Below, one piece after another: positions 33,546-42,436 of a stretch of 64,000 nt of DNA. Made by a program: the position numbers and the translations under genes. Origin of the DNA: Microbacterium sufflavum (GTDB lineage: Bacteria > Actinomycetota > Actinomycetes > Actinomycetales > Microbacteriaceae); NCBI RefSeq assembly GCF_023091155.1, contig NZ_JAHWXK010000003.1:62001-126000 (forward strand), given 5' to 3'. The number at the start of each line of letters is the position of its first letter. Within the stretch, counting starts at the first letter, position 1. Below the pieces are notes generated by a model. The model was not told where the DNA came from. It searched no databases and saw nothing but the letters and a program-made list of their open reading frames with translations.

Positions 33546-33588
33546 CGCCCCCGCGCACCGCTACGATCGGTGCGCGGGGGCGTTTTTT
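33546..33588 (+). terminator. Rho-independent terminator of the mannitol PTS operon
   Basis: A perfect 15-bp GC-rich stem (33546-33560 with 33568-33582), 7-base loop and six T bases. Confidence 0.95.
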
Positions 33589-33615
33589 CGAGCACAGCGA
33601 CGTGCGGGGAGCGGG

Positions 33616-34908
33616 ATGAACAGATACGCCGTGATCGGCGCGGGGCCGTCGGGCCTGGCAGCAGCCAGAGCGCTGCAGAAGCGCGGCATCGCCGTGGACG
33701 GGTACGAGGCGTCGCACGGCGTCGGCGGCCTGTGGGACATCGACAACCCGCGCAGCACCATGTACGAGTCCGCGCACCTGATCTCCTCGCGCACCACGAC
33801 CGAGTTCGCGGAGTTCCCGATGCGGACCACCGCGGACTACCCGGGGCACCGCGTGCTCAAGGAGTACTTCACCGACTACGCCGAGCACTTCGGCCTGACA
33901 GGGCTGTTCCGCTTCGACACGGCCGTGACCAGGCTCGAACCCCGCGACGGCGGCTGGGACCTCACCGCCACGGGACCGGACGGCGAGCACACCCGGTGGT
34001 ACGCGGGCGTGGTGCTCGCGAACGGCACGCTCGCCACGCCGAACGTCCCCTCGTTCCGCGGTGCGTTCACGGGCGAGCTGCAGCACACCAGCGCGTACCG
34101 GTCGCCGCAGCAGCTCGCGGGGAAGCGCGTTCTGCTGATCGGCGCGGGCAACTCGGGGTGCGACATCGCCGTCGACGCCGTGCACCATGCGGCGTCGGTC
34201 GACATGAGCGTGCGCCGCGGCTACTACTTCGTGCCGCGCTACCTGTTCGGGCGTCCCAGCGACACGCTCAACCAGGGCCGACCGCTGCCCGCCCGGCTCA
34301 AGCAGGCGATCGACACCCGCGTGCTGCGGGCGTTCACGGGCGATCCGGTACGGTTCGGCTTCCCCCGGCCCGACTACCGGCTGTACGAGTCGCACCCGAT
34401 CGTGAACACGCTCGTCCTGAACCACCTCGGCCAGGGCGACCTGCGCATCCGACCCGACATCGACCGCTTCGACGGCTCCACGGTGCACTTCCGCGACGGG
34501 AGCGCGGACGACTACGACCTGGTCCTGCTCGCCACCGGCTACCGCCTCGACTACCCGTTCGTCGATCCGGAGCACCTGCACTGGCGCGGGGCGGCCCCGA
34601 GGCTGTTCCTGAACGTGTTCCCCTCCTCCTTCAACGGGCTGTTCGTGATGGGCATGATCGAGGCGTCGGGGATCGGGTGGCAGGGGCGCTACGAGCAGGC
34701 CGAGCTCCTCGCCTCCTACCTGCACGCGGTGGAGACGGCTCCCGAGCGCGGCGCGCGATTCCGCGAGCGGGTGACCGGGGCCCCGTGGCCGGACGTGACC
34801 GGCGGCTACCACTACCTCGGCCTCGACCGGATGGCCTATTACGTGAACAAGGACGCCTATCGCCGCGCGGTCCGGCAGGAGCGGCAGTCGCTGGAGGCCG
34901 GGGCGTGA
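33616..34908 (+). CDS. flavin-containing monooxygenase
   Basis: A 430-residue FAD/NADPH oxygenase. FAD binds at GAGPSG (8-13), the FMO fingerprint FTGELQHTSAY (151-161) matches FxGxxxHxxxY exactly, and NADPH binds at GAGNSG. A late LLATGYRLDYPF block is typical. Family members oxygenate soft N or S atoms, or ketones by Baeyer-Villiger chemistry. The ATG has a GGGGAGCGGG ribosome site. The GTGA overlap with a bile-acid-type symporter gene suggests that the imported solute or its product is the substrate; this is inference. Confidence 0.88.
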   Translation: MNRYAVIGAGPSGLAAARALQKRGIAVDGYEASHGVGGLWDIDNPRSTMYESAHLISSRTTTEFAEFPMRTTADYPGHRVLKEYFTDYAEHFGLTGLFRFDTAVTRLEPRDGGWDLTATGPDGEHTRWYAGVVLANGTLATPNVPSFRGAFTGELQHTSAYRSPQQLAGKRVLLIGAGNSGCDIAVDAVHHAASVDMSVRRGYYFVPRYLFGRPSDTLNQGRPLPARLKQAIDTRVLRAFTGDPVRFGFPRPDYRLYESHPIVNTLVLNHLGQGDLRIRPDIDRFDGSTVHFRDGSADDYDLVLLATGYRLDYPFVDPEHLHWRGAAPRLFLNVFPSSFNGLFVMGMIEASGIGWQGRYEQAELLASYLHAVETAPERGARFRERVTGAPWPDVTGGYHYLGLDRMAYYVNKDAYRRAVRQERQSLEAGA

Positions 34909-35855
34909 ACGTCGACGACGTGGTGCTCTCCTTCACCCCCGGCACGCTCACGATCCTCAACGTGGTGCTCGGCCTGATCATGTTCGGCATCGCGCTGGAC
35001 ACGTCACCGCAGGACTTCCGCGTCGTGGCGAAGCACCCGAAGCCGTTCGCGATCGCGATCCTCGCCCAGCTCCTGCTGCTCCCCGTCGCGACGTTCCTGC
35101 TCACGCTGGTGCTGCCCGTCCCGCCGTCGATGGCGTTGGGGATGCTGCTGGTCGCGTGCTGTCCGCCCGGCAACATCTCGCAGGTGCTCACGCATCGCGC
35201 GGGCGGCAACGTCGCGCTGTCCGTGTCGCTCACGGCGGTCGGCAACCTGGTCTACATCGTCGCGATGCCGCTGAGCATCACGTTCTGGGGGTCGCTGCAC
35301 CCGACCGCACGCACGCTGCTGCGCGACATCTCGCTCGACCCGTGGCGGATGCTGCTCGAGATCCTGCTGATCGTCGGTCTCCCGTTCGCCCTCGGGCTGC
35401 TGCTGCGGGCGAAGCTGCCGGGGGTGAGCGCGCGCGTGCAGCCCTTCGTGAAGTGGTTCAGCCTGCTCGCACTGCTGGGCTTCATCGTGGCCGCCCTGAT
35501 CGGCAACTGGACGGTGTTCGTGCAGGTGCTCGGCATCATCCTCCTGGTGGTCGCCGTGCACGATGCGGTCGCGCTGGCCCTCGGTTACGGCACGGCCGTG
35601 GTCGGCGGACTGGGCACCCGCGAGCGCAAGGCCATGACCTTCGAGGTGGGCATCCGCAACGCCGGGCTCGGCCTGGGCCTGGTCTTCCTGTTCTTCGACG
35701 GGCTGGGCGGCATGGCCATCGTGGCGGGCTGGTGGGGCATCTGGGACATCATCGCCGGACTCGTGCTCGCCGGACTGTGGGCGCGGCACACCCGACGGCG
35801 GACCGGAAGCCCCCACGGCGATGCGAGTGGTCGCATGAGCATCGAGGCGGCCTGA
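34905..35855 (+). CDS. bile acid:sodium symporter (BASS) family transporter
   Basis: A 316-residue protein with nine or ten membrane segments. It shows the BASS pattern: LGLIMFGIALDTSPQDF, the crossover region LVACCPPGNISQVLTHRAGG with the conserved Pro-Gly, and FEVGIRNAGLGLGL near the second sodium site. Homologues import bile acids, pantoate, pyruvate, 2-keto acids or other organic anions with sodium. The GTG start overlaps the monooxygenase stop codon. The real substrate is not known. Confidence 0.87.
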   Translation: MNVDDVVLSFTPGTLTILNVVLGLIMFGIALDTSPQDFRVVAKHPKPFAIAILAQLLLLPVATFLLTLVLPVPPSMALGMLLVACCPPGNISQVLTHRAGGNVALSVSLTAVGNLVYIVAMPLSITFWGSLHPTARTLLRDISLDPWRMLLEILLIVGLPFALGLLLRAKLPGVSARVQPFVKWFSLLALLGFIVAALIGNWTVFVQVLGIILLVVAVHDAVALALGYGTAVVGGLGTRERKAMTFEVGIRNAGLGLGLVFLFFDGLGGMAIVAGWWGIWDIIAGLVLAGLWARHTRRRTGSPHGDASGRMSIEAA

Positions 35856-36811
35856 TGCGGCGGGTGCTGATCACGGGCGGTGCGGGTTTCCTCGGCACGC
35901 ACGTCGCGAGCGCCCTCGCGCGCCGTGACGACGTGGAGCTGGTCGTGGCCGCGGATGTGCGGGATGCCCCCGCGCGGGACGGCGTCGTGAACGCGCTGCT
36001 CGACGTGACCGATGCCGCAGCCGTCGCGCCCCTGCTGCGCGCCCACCGGATCGACACCGTGGTGCACCTCGCCGCGATCGTGAACCCGGGTCGCGACGTC
36101 GACCGGGAGTACCGGGTCGATGTGATCGGCTCCGCGAATGTGCTCGCCGCGTGCGTCGAGACCGGCGTCCGCCGGATCGTCGTGTCGAGCTCGGGCGCCG
36201 CGTACGGCTACCACCCCGACGCTCCCGCCTGGATCGACGAGAGCACGCCTCTGCGCGGCAACGACGCGTTCCCGTACGCGCGCCACAAACGGCTGGTCGA
36301 GGAGATGCTGTCCGACTGCCGGAGCGAGCACCCCGGACTCGAGCAGGTCGTGTTCCGCATCGGGACGATCCTCGGTCCGACCGTGCGGAATCAGATCACC
36401 GCGCTCTGGGACGGGCGGCGCATCCTGCGCATCGCGGGCTCCGACTCCCCCTTCGTGTTCGTCTGGGTCGACGACGTTGCGACCGCGATGGTGCGGGCGG
36501 CGACGGACGGACCGGCCGGGGTGTTCAACGTTGCCGGAGACGGGCGTCTCACGGTGCCGCAGATCGCCGCGCGGCTCGGCAAGCGACAGCTCGTGGTCCC
36601 GGCGTGGGCACTGGACGCGGCGCTCCGCCTGGGACGGATGCTCCGGCTCACCGAGCACGGGCCGGAGAAGGTGCCGTTCCTGCGCTGGCGGCCCGTGCTG
36701 TCCAACCGCCGACTCATCGAGGATTTCGGCTTCACGCCCACGCGCACCTCGGCGGAGGCGTTCGAGGAGTACCTGGCCACGCACCCCTCCGTCTCCCGCC
36801 GACGGGAGTAG
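35855..36811 (+). CDS. NAD-dependent epimerase/dehydratase (extended SDR)
   Basis: A 318-residue extended short-chain dehydrogenase. It has LITGGAGFLGTHVASAL (NAD loop), VVHLAAI, and a catalytic Ser region SSSGAAYG with YARHK (Tyr and Lys, YxxxK) after it. Substrates of this group include nucleotide sugars, 3-beta-hydroxysteroids and flavonols. Its start overlaps the symporter stop as TGATG, forming a three-gene unit with the monooxygenase and symporter. A role in oxidising or reducing the imported compound is inferred from this. Confidence 0.87.
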   Translation: MRRVLITGGAGFLGTHVASALARRDDVELVVAADVRDAPARDGVVNALLDVTDAAAVAPLLRAHRIDTVVHLAAIVNPGRDVDREYRVDVIGSANVLAACVETGVRRIVVSSSGAAYGYHPDAPAWIDESTPLRGNDAFPYARHKRLVEEMLSDCRSEHPGLEQVVFRIGTILGPTVRNQITALWDGRRILRIAGSDSPFVFVWVDDVATAMVRAATDGPAGVFNVAGDGRLTVPQIAARLGKRQLVVPAWALDAALRLGRMLRLTEHGPEKVPFLRWRPVLSNRRLIEDFGFTPTRTSAEAFEEYLATHPSVSRRRE

Positions 36812-36814
36812 CGT
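36809..36814 (+). promoter_or_regulatory. leaderless -10 element made from the upstream stop codon
   Basis: TAGCGT with a 7-base spacer to the GTG at 36822. Its TAG is the stop codon of the epimerase gene. Confidence 0.5.
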
Positions 36815-36821
36815 TGCCTCC

Positions 36822-37568
36822 GTGCAGAAGAAGCCCCGCCGCCGCATCCTGAGACGTGTCCTGTGGGCTCTGGCCATCGTGCTGGTCCTCGCGATCGGCG
36901 GTGTGCTCGCCTACACCCAGATCGGGGTCATGCCGGCCGAACCGGGTCCGCTCGCCGAGGTCCGTGACAATTCGGCGATCACCGTGACCGACGCCGACGA
37001 AGGCATCGTGCTGGAACCCGCCGACGGCGACTCGGAACGGGGCCTGGTGTTCATCCCGGGCGCCAAGGTCGATCCGTGGGCCTATGCGGCCCCGCTCCAG
37101 GGCCTCGCCGAGGAGGGCATCACGGTCGTGATCACCCGGCCGTGGTTGAACCTCGCGTTCTTCGACCCCCGCGGCCTGGACGACTTCACGTCCGCGGCGC
37201 CCGATGTCGAGTCTTGGGCCGTCGGCGGCCACTCCCTGGGCGGCGTCCGCGCCTGCCAGCTCGCCACCGCAGCCGATGCCCTGGTGCTGTTCGCGTCGTA
37301 CTGCGCGAACGACCTGTCCGATTCCGAGCTCCCGGTGCTCAGCGTGGCCGGGAGCGAGGACGGCCTGTCCACCCCGGAGAAGATCGCCGATGCGCGGCCG
37401 ATGCTCCCGGCCGACGCCGAACTCGTCGAGATCGACGGCGCCTCTCATGCCTCGTTCGGCGATTACGGGCCACAGGCGGGCGACGGCGAGCCGACCCTGT
37501 CCGAGGAGGAGATGCGCGCGCAGCTCACCGACATCGTGGGCGGGTTCCTGCTGTCGGTCCCCCGCTGA
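36822..37568 (+). CDS. membrane-anchored alpha/beta hydrolase
   Basis: A 248-residue protein with a basic N-terminus (QKKPRRRILRR) followed by one hydrophobic segment (residues about 13-32), giving a cell-surface anchor. The rest is a small hydrolase fold: GLVFIPGAKVDPWAY, the nucleophile elbow GGHSLGG, and a C-terminal DGASHASFGDYG carrying the likely catalytic His. Family members are esterases or lipases of unknown substrate. The GTG start is set by TAGCGT 7 bases upstream; a longer frame exists but overlaps the epimerase gene. Confidence 0.82.
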   Translation: MQKKPRRRILRRVLWALAIVLVLAIGGVLAYTQIGVMPAEPGPLAEVRDNSAITVTDADEGIVLEPADGDSERGLVFIPGAKVDPWAYAAPLQGLAEEGITVVITRPWLNLAFFDPRGLDDFTSAAPDVESWAVGGHSLGGVRACQLATAADALVLFASYCANDLSDSELPVLSVAGSEDGLSTPEKIADARPMLPADAELVEIDGASHASFGDYGPQAGDGEPTLSEEEMRAQLTDIVGGFLLSVPR

Positions 37569-37578
37569 CCGGCACCTC

Positions 37579-38430
37579 TCAGCCGAGGACGGGGTCGAGC
37601 AGCGGGTGCAGGTGCCGGGTGCCGAGCACGAGCGACGCCGTCCGCGCCCCGGCCTCCAGCGCGGCGGCGAGCCCGGCTCCGCTCAGTCGGGCGTCCAGCA
37701 CGCCGGCGAGGAACGCGTCGCCTGCGCCGTTGGTGTCGACGACCGTGGTGGGCACCGCACGCACGCGCACCGCGGTCCCGTCCGCATCGATCGCCACCGC
37801 GCCGTCCGCGCCGAGCGTGCACACCGCGAGCTGGGCGCCCGCGTCGACCGTGGCCCGCAGGAACTCCACCGGAGAGTCCAGGCGGTCGGCGTTGCAGAAC
37901 ACGGCATGCGCGGCGGCGAGGAACGGCCGGTGGAACGCGGCCGTGCCGTCGTAGTCGTGCACGTCCACCCAGAGCGGCGTGCCGCTCCGCCGTGCCAGCG
38001 GGAGCAGGCGCAACGGTTCAGCGGCCAGGTCAAGCACGACCGCGTCCGCCACCGCCAGCTCTGCCGCCAGGGCCGCATCGTCGCGCCCGTCGCCCGCCTC
38101 CGGCGTCGCCAGGTACAGCGACACGCGCTCCCCCGCCCTCGTCATGAGGTTCAGGTGGCGCTCCGTCACGCCGTCCGACCAGTGCACGGGCACTCCGGCC
38201 GCGGCCAGGGCGTCGCGCACCCGCCGGCCGTCATCGTCCAACCCCGCGATCGCGTGCAGTGCCACCGCGCGCCCGAGCCCGGTCAGGCTCAGCGCCTTGC
38301 CCGCACTCGTGCCGCCGACCGTCTCCCAGCTGTCCTCGGCGAACTGCATGTGCGGTTCCGGCTCCGGCAGCCGGTCGAGCACGACGATCCTGTTCCAGGC
38401 GGCGGGACCGACGATGACGACCGCGCCCAC
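37579..38430 (-). CDS. PfkB-family carbohydrate or nucleoside kinase
   Basis: A 283-residue kinase with GGTSAGKALSLTGLG near the N-terminus and the PfkB signature TNGAGDAFLAG (catalytic Asp) near residue 250. It phosphorylates a sugar or nucleoside with ATP. It follows the deacetylase gene by 3 bases at the end of the nucleoside salvage run, so ribokinase or nucleoside kinase activity is plausible. It is short for a ribokinase (about 300), and the substrate cannot be assigned. It starts with GTG and has a weak ribosome site, suggesting coupling. Confidence 0.82.
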   Translation of the reverse strand: MGAVVIVGPAAWNRIVVLDRLPEPEPHMQFAEDSWETVGGTSAGKALSLTGLGRAVALHAIAGLDDDGRRVRDALAAAGVPVHWSDGVTERHLNLMTRAGERVSLYLATPEAGDGRDDAALAAELAVADAVVLDLAAEPLRLLPLARRSGTPLWVDVHDYDGTAAFHRPFLAAAHAVFCNADRLDSPVEFLRATVDAGAQLAVCTLGADGAVAIDADGTAVRVRAVPTTVVDTNGAGDAFLAGVLDARLSGAGLAAALEAGARTASLVLGTRHLHPLLDPVLG

Positions 38431-38433
38431 GCG

Positions 38434-39555
38434 TCAGCCGATCCGCGACACCAGGGCGTCGAGCCCCATGCCGTAGTCGATGCGCACCACGGGAAGCGCG
38501 AGCTTGTCCGTACCGATCTGCACGTACCCGGGCTCGATCGTCCGCGCCATCTCGAAGCCGGCCTGCGCCACGCCCTGCTTCGCCGTGTCGTTGTAGTGTC
38601 CGAAGGGGTAGGCCATGACCTCGCGGACGCCCAGCACATCGCCCGAGGCGTTGAGGTCGGCGGCGATCTGATCGGCCGTCCAGTTCACCATCCGCCCCTT
38701 GCCGTTCTCCCCCGCCTGGTGCATGTCGTTGGTGTGCGAGCGCCGCAGCACGTAGATCGACGGGGGCGGATCGGTCCGGTAGGCCGTGATCATGAACGAG
38801 GTCGACAGCAGGCGGTACTTGTCGATCACGGGCACGGCGAGGTCGAACCAGCTCTGGTCGGCGTCGTCGTCCGTGATGATGACCGAGCGCGCGGGCAGGA
38901 ACAGCCGGCCGTCGATGAACGCGCTGAGCTCATCCCACGTCGGCAGGTAGAAGCCCGTGGTGGCGATGTGGTTCATCTGCGCGTCGAAGTCGCCGATGTA
39001 GGCGTAGTTCCCGCGCAGCCAGCCTGTCTCCCCGTCCGGGTTCGATGTGAACTGGTGGTACATGAGGATCGGCACGCGCGTACCCTCCGCCGCGTTCTCC
39101 TCCGGGGTCTTCCAGGCCGCGAACAGCTCGATCCGCTGGTCGTCGCACACCACGGGGTGGGCGCCGTTGACGCGGGCCTCCGGAGTGAAGGCCGCCGCGT
39201 CTGCCGCCGTCGGGTACCACCCGGCGAACACCTTCCCCGCCACGGCCGGGATCGGCAGCGCGACGTACAGGCCGTTCTGCCACTGCAGCTGCGGATCCGC
39301 CGGGGCGCCCTCGCCGGCGAAGCTCACGGCACACGCCAGCGGGTTGTCGGCGTCGGCCAGCAGCTGCTCGACCGCGGTCAGCGGCGTCGGCGACGGCGAC
39401 GGCTCGGGGCGCGGCGACTCCGTCCGCGCCGGTGCCGCCTCGGCCGCCCCCCGGTTCAGCAGCAGGTATGCCGCCGCGCCACCCCCGACCACCAGCACGG
39501 CGGCGAGCGAGATGATCAGTGCGACGCGCCCCCGTCGCTTCCCCCCGGAAGCCAC
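38434..39555 (-). CDS. membrane-anchored polysaccharide deacetylase family protein
   Basis: A 373-residue protein with one N-terminal membrane segment (residues 11-33) and a Pro/Ser-rich spacer (45-60). A lid-like region precedes the NodB-type domain: LMYHQF (164-169), ITDDDADQS with the metal and catalytic Asp (227-235), and SHTNDMH (273-279). It probably acts outside the cell on N-acetyl groups of peptidoglycan or another glycan. The standard TFDDG motif reads TDDDA, which is unusual. It lies 2 bases after adenosine deaminase, an unexpected operon partner. Confidence 0.83.
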   Translation of the reverse strand: MASGGKRRGRVALIISLAAVLVVGGGAAAYLLLNRGAAEAAPARTESPRPEPSPSPTPLTAVEQLLADADNPLACAVSFAGEGAPADPQLQWQNGLYVALPIPAVAGKVFAGWYPTAADAAAFTPEARVNGAHPVVCDDQRIELFAAWKTPEENAAEGTRVPILMYHQFTSNPDGETGWLRGNYAYIGDFDAQMNHIATTGFYLPTWDELSAFIDGRLFLPARSVIITDDDADQSWFDLAVPVIDKYRLLSTSFMITAYRTDPPPSIYVLRRSHTNDMHQAGENGKGRMVNWTADQIAADLNASGDVLGVREVMAYPFGHYNDTAKQGVAQAGFEMARTIEPGYVQIGTDKLALPVVRIDYGMGLDALVSRIG

Positions 39556-39557
39556 GG

Positions 39558-40673
39558 TCAGGCGTCGAATCCCTCGGCGATCATCTCCACGAGCTCCTCG
39601 CGTTCCTCGACGGGGAGGAACGCGGCGGCCGCGGCGTTGAACTGGAAGGTCTCGAGGTCGTCGAGGTCGTAGTCGAACGTCTCCACCAGCAGCGCCAGCT
39701 CCCGCGTGAGCGAGGTCGCGCTCATGGTGCGGTTGTCCACGTTCACGGTGACGGCGAAGCCCAGCTGGTAGAGCAGGTCGAACGGGTGGTCGGCCAGCAC
39801 GTTGCCCCAGGTCGCGACGGCCCCGGTCTGCAGGTTCGACGACGGCGACAGCTCGAGCGGGATCTCGCGGTCGCGCACCCAGCGGGCGAGCTCGCCGAAG
39901 CGCACCTGCACCTCGTCGCCCTCCTGCGTGACGACCTCCAGGTCCTCCGCGATGCGCACACCGTGGCCCAGCCGCAGCGCGCGCCCGTCGAGCAGCGCCG
40001 AACGGATCGATGCGAGTCCGGCGGCCTCTCCCGCGTGAACGGTCACGGGGAAGAAGTTCTCGGCGAGGAAGTCGAACGCGGCGCGGTGGTTCGACGGCGG
40101 GAAGCCGTCCTCCGGCCCGGCGATGTCGAAGCCCACGGCACCGCGGCCGCGGAAGTCGACCGCGAGCTCCGCGATCTCCCTGGCGCGGTCGGTGTGCCGC
40201 ATGGCGGTGATCAGCTGGCCGATGCGGATGCTGCGACCGTTGCGGTCGGCGGCGTCCTCGCCCTCCTCGATGCCCTGCTGCACGGCCTCCACGGCCTGTT
40301 CCAGCGTGAGCCCCGCGGCCTGGTGCTGCTCGGGCGCCCAGCGCACCTCTCCGTAGATCACGCCGTCGGCCGCGAGATCCTGCACGAACTCGCGCGCGAC
40401 CCGGGTGAGCCCTTCGCGCGTCTGCATGACGGCCGTCGTGAGGTCGAACGTCTTCAGGTATTCGACCAGCGAGCCGGAGTCGCTCTGCTTCGCGAACCAG
40501 GTGCCCAGCGCGCGCGGGTCGTTCTCCGGCACGTCGAGCCCGATGGCGTCCGCGAGTTCGATGATCGTCGCCGGCCGCACGGCCCCGTCGAGGTGGTCGT
40601 GCAACGACACCTTGGGCAGGCTCCGCAGGGAGACGCCGTTCAGGCTGGCATCGCCGTTCGCATCGATCGACAT
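39558..40673 (-). CDS. add: adenosine deaminase
   Basis: A 371-residue zinc enzyme that deaminates adenosine and deoxyadenosine to inosine forms. Metal ligands are HDHLDG (H25, H27) and VTVHAGEA with the catalytic Glu/His region, GHGVRI gives the next His. The usual NTDDP motif reads NVDNRTMS, so one of the two Asp is Asn, a form I believe is common in actinobacterial enzymes. It has its own TAGCCT element (40706-40711) and AGAGGA ribosome site. Confidence 0.93.
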   Translation of the reverse strand: MSIDANGDASLNGVSLRSLPKVSLHDHLDGAVRPATIIELADAIGLDVPENDPRALGTWFAKQSDSGSLVEYLKTFDLTTAVMQTREGLTRVAREFVQDLAADGVIYGEVRWAPEQHQAAGLTLEQAVEAVQQGIEEGEDAADRNGRSIRIGQLITAMRHTDRAREIAELAVDFRGRGAVGFDIAGPEDGFPPSNHRAAFDFLAENFFPVTVHAGEAAGLASIRSALLDGRALRLGHGVRIAEDLEVVTQEGDEVQVRFGELARWVRDREIPLELSPSSNLQTGAVATWGNVLADHPFDLLYQLGFAVTVNVDNRTMSATSLTRELALLVETFDYDLDDLETFQFNAAAAAFLPVEEREELVEMIAEGFDA

Positions 40674-40705
40674 GGGGATCCTCTCGGTCGCGGGACTTCG
40701 GTTTC

Positions 40706-40711
40706 AGGCTA
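40706..40711 (-). promoter_or_regulatory. -10 element ahead of add
   Basis: TAGCCT on the minus strand gives a leader of about 26 bases before the ATG at 40673. add can therefore be read apart from deoA. Confidence 0.45.
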
Positions 40712-40723
40712 CCGTCCGCGGCC

Positions 40724-42016
40724 TCAGGCCGTGATGCGCTCGCGGACGATCGGCCCGGCCTCCGGGGCCCGGTCGCCGAGCTCCCACGCCCCCTCCAGCG
40801 CCTCGATCGCGCGGGGGAACCGTGCCTCGTCGGCCGCGGACAGGGTGAACAGCGGCTGCCCGGCGGTCACGCGGTCGCCCGGCTTGGCGTGCAGGTCGAT
40901 GCCGGCCTCGTGGATGACCGGATCCTCGGCCCTGGCCCGCCCGGCACCGAGGCGCCACGCGGCGATCCCGAAGGGCAGCGCGTCCATGCGCGTCACGACA
41001 CCGTCGGACGCGGCGGTCACGACGTGCGTCTCCCTCGCGACCGGGAGCGCGGCGTCGGGGTCGCCGTCCTGCGCGCGGATCATGGCCTTCCAGCTGTCCA
41101 TCGCGCGGCCGTCGTCGAGAGCGGCCTCCACGTCGGCGTCGGGCTGCCCGGCGAGGGCGAGCATCTCCCTGGCGAGGGCGACGGTCAGTGCCCGCACGTC
41201 GTCCGGGCCTCCGCCCGCCAGGATCTCGACGGACTCGCGCACCTCGTTGGCGTTGCCGATCGCGCGGCCCAGCGGCACGTTCATGTCCGTGAGCAGCGCG
41301 GTCGTGGCGACGCCGGAGTCGGTGCCGAGTGCGACCATCGTGCGTGCGAGCTCCCGCGCGCGGTCGATGTCCTGCATGAAGGCGCCGGAGCCGAACTTCA
41401 CGTCGAGCACGAGCGCGTCGGTGCCCTCGGCGATCTTCTTCGACATGATGCTCGACGCGATCAGCGGGATCGCCTCGACCGTCCCCGTCACGTCGCGCAG
41501 CGCGTACAGCTTCTTGTCGGCGGGGGCGAGGCCGGAACCCGCGGCGCAGATCACCGCCCCCACGTCGCCCCGCATCTGGGCGAACATCTCCTCGTTGCTG
41601 AGCGCGGCGCGCCAGCCGGGGATCGCCTCGAGCTTGTCGAGCGTGCCCCCGGTGTGACCGAGGCCGCGTCCGCTGAGCTGCGGAACGGCCACGCCGAACG
41701 AGGCCACCAGCGGTGCGAGCGGCAGGGTGATCTTGTCGCCGACACCACCCGTGGAGTGCTTGTCGACCGTGGGCTTGCCGAGGGTCGCGAAGCTCATCCG
41801 CTCGCCGGAGGCGATCATGGCGTCGGTCAGCACGCGGATCTCGTCGCGCTCCATGCCCCGCTGGAACACCGCCATCGCGAACGAGGCCATCTGCGCGTCC
41901 GAGACGTAGCCGCGCGTGTACGCGTCGACCATCCAGCGCAGCGCCGGCTCCGGCACCGCCCCGCCGTCGCGCTTGGCGCGGATCACATCCACGGCGTCGA
42001 ACGGCTCAACGGTCAT
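40724..42016 (-). CDS. deoA: thymidine phosphorylase
   Basis: A 430-residue enzyme that splits thymidine or deoxyuridine with phosphate to the base and deoxyribose-1-phosphate. The signature SGRGLGHTGGTLDKLEAIPG is complete, with DKHSTGGVGDK (phosphate loop) before it and a C-terminal DLHAKPGDRVTAGQPL domain. The ATG overlaps the cdd stop codon as ATGA. Part of the nucleoside uptake and salvage run. Confidence 0.96.
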   Translation of the reverse strand: MTVEPFDAVDVIRAKRDGGAVPEPALRWMVDAYTRGYVSDAQMASFAMAVFQRGMERDEIRVLTDAMIASGERMSFATLGKPTVDKHSTGGVGDKITLPLAPLVASFGVAVPQLSGRGLGHTGGTLDKLEAIPGWRAALSNEEMFAQMRGDVGAVICAAGSGLAPADKKLYALRDVTGTVEAIPLIASSIMSKKIAEGTDALVLDVKFGSGAFMQDIDRARELARTMVALGTDSGVATTALLTDMNVPLGRAIGNANEVRESVEILAGGGPDDVRALTVALAREMLALAGQPDADVEAALDDGRAMDSWKAMIRAQDGDPDAALPVARETHVVTAASDGVVTRMDALPFGIAAWRLGAGRARAEDPVIHEAGIDLHAKPGDRVTAGQPLFTLSAADEARFPRAIEALEGAWELGDRAPEAGPIVRERITA

Positions 42017-42411
42017 CGTGCGTCCTCCAGGTCGCGCGGCCCGAACGCATCGGGCAGCACCTCGTCGATCGTGCGGATGCCGGAGACGGTCTCCAGCAGC
42101 ATGCCGGGCACGGCGTGTTCGTACAGCAGCTGGCGGCACCGGCCGCACGGCATGATCGTGTCGCCGTCGTTGTTGACGCACACGAACGCCACGAGCTGCC
42201 CACCGCCCGACATGTGCAGGTCGCCGACGAGCGCGCACTCCGCACACAGCGTGACGCCGTACGAGGCGTTCTCCACGTTGCAGCCCGCGACGATGCGTCC
42301 GTCGCTGACGAGGGCGGCCGCTCCCACGCGGTAGCGGGAGTACGGCGCGTACGCCTTCGTCATCGCGTCGGCGGCGACCTGGCGCAGCTCGTCCCAGTCG
42401 ATGTCGGTCAT
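42013..42411 (-). CDS. cdd: cytidine deaminase
   Basis: A 132-residue tetrameric-type zinc enzyme that deaminates cytidine and deoxycytidine to the uridine forms. The zinc and catalytic site is CAEC (C56, E58) and PCGRC (C89, C92), with CNVENASYG binding the nucleoside. It follows the second permease by 25 bases and overlaps deoA. Confidence 0.96.
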   Translation of the reverse strand: MTDIDWDELRQVAADAMTKAYAPYSRYRVGAAALVSDGRIVAGCNVENASYGVTLCAECALVGDLHMSGGGQLVAFVCVNNDGDTIMPCGRCRQLLYEHAVPGMLLETVSGIRTIDEVLPDAFGPRDLEDAR

Positions 42412-42436
42412 GACGGTCGTTCCTTCTTCCTGCGTC

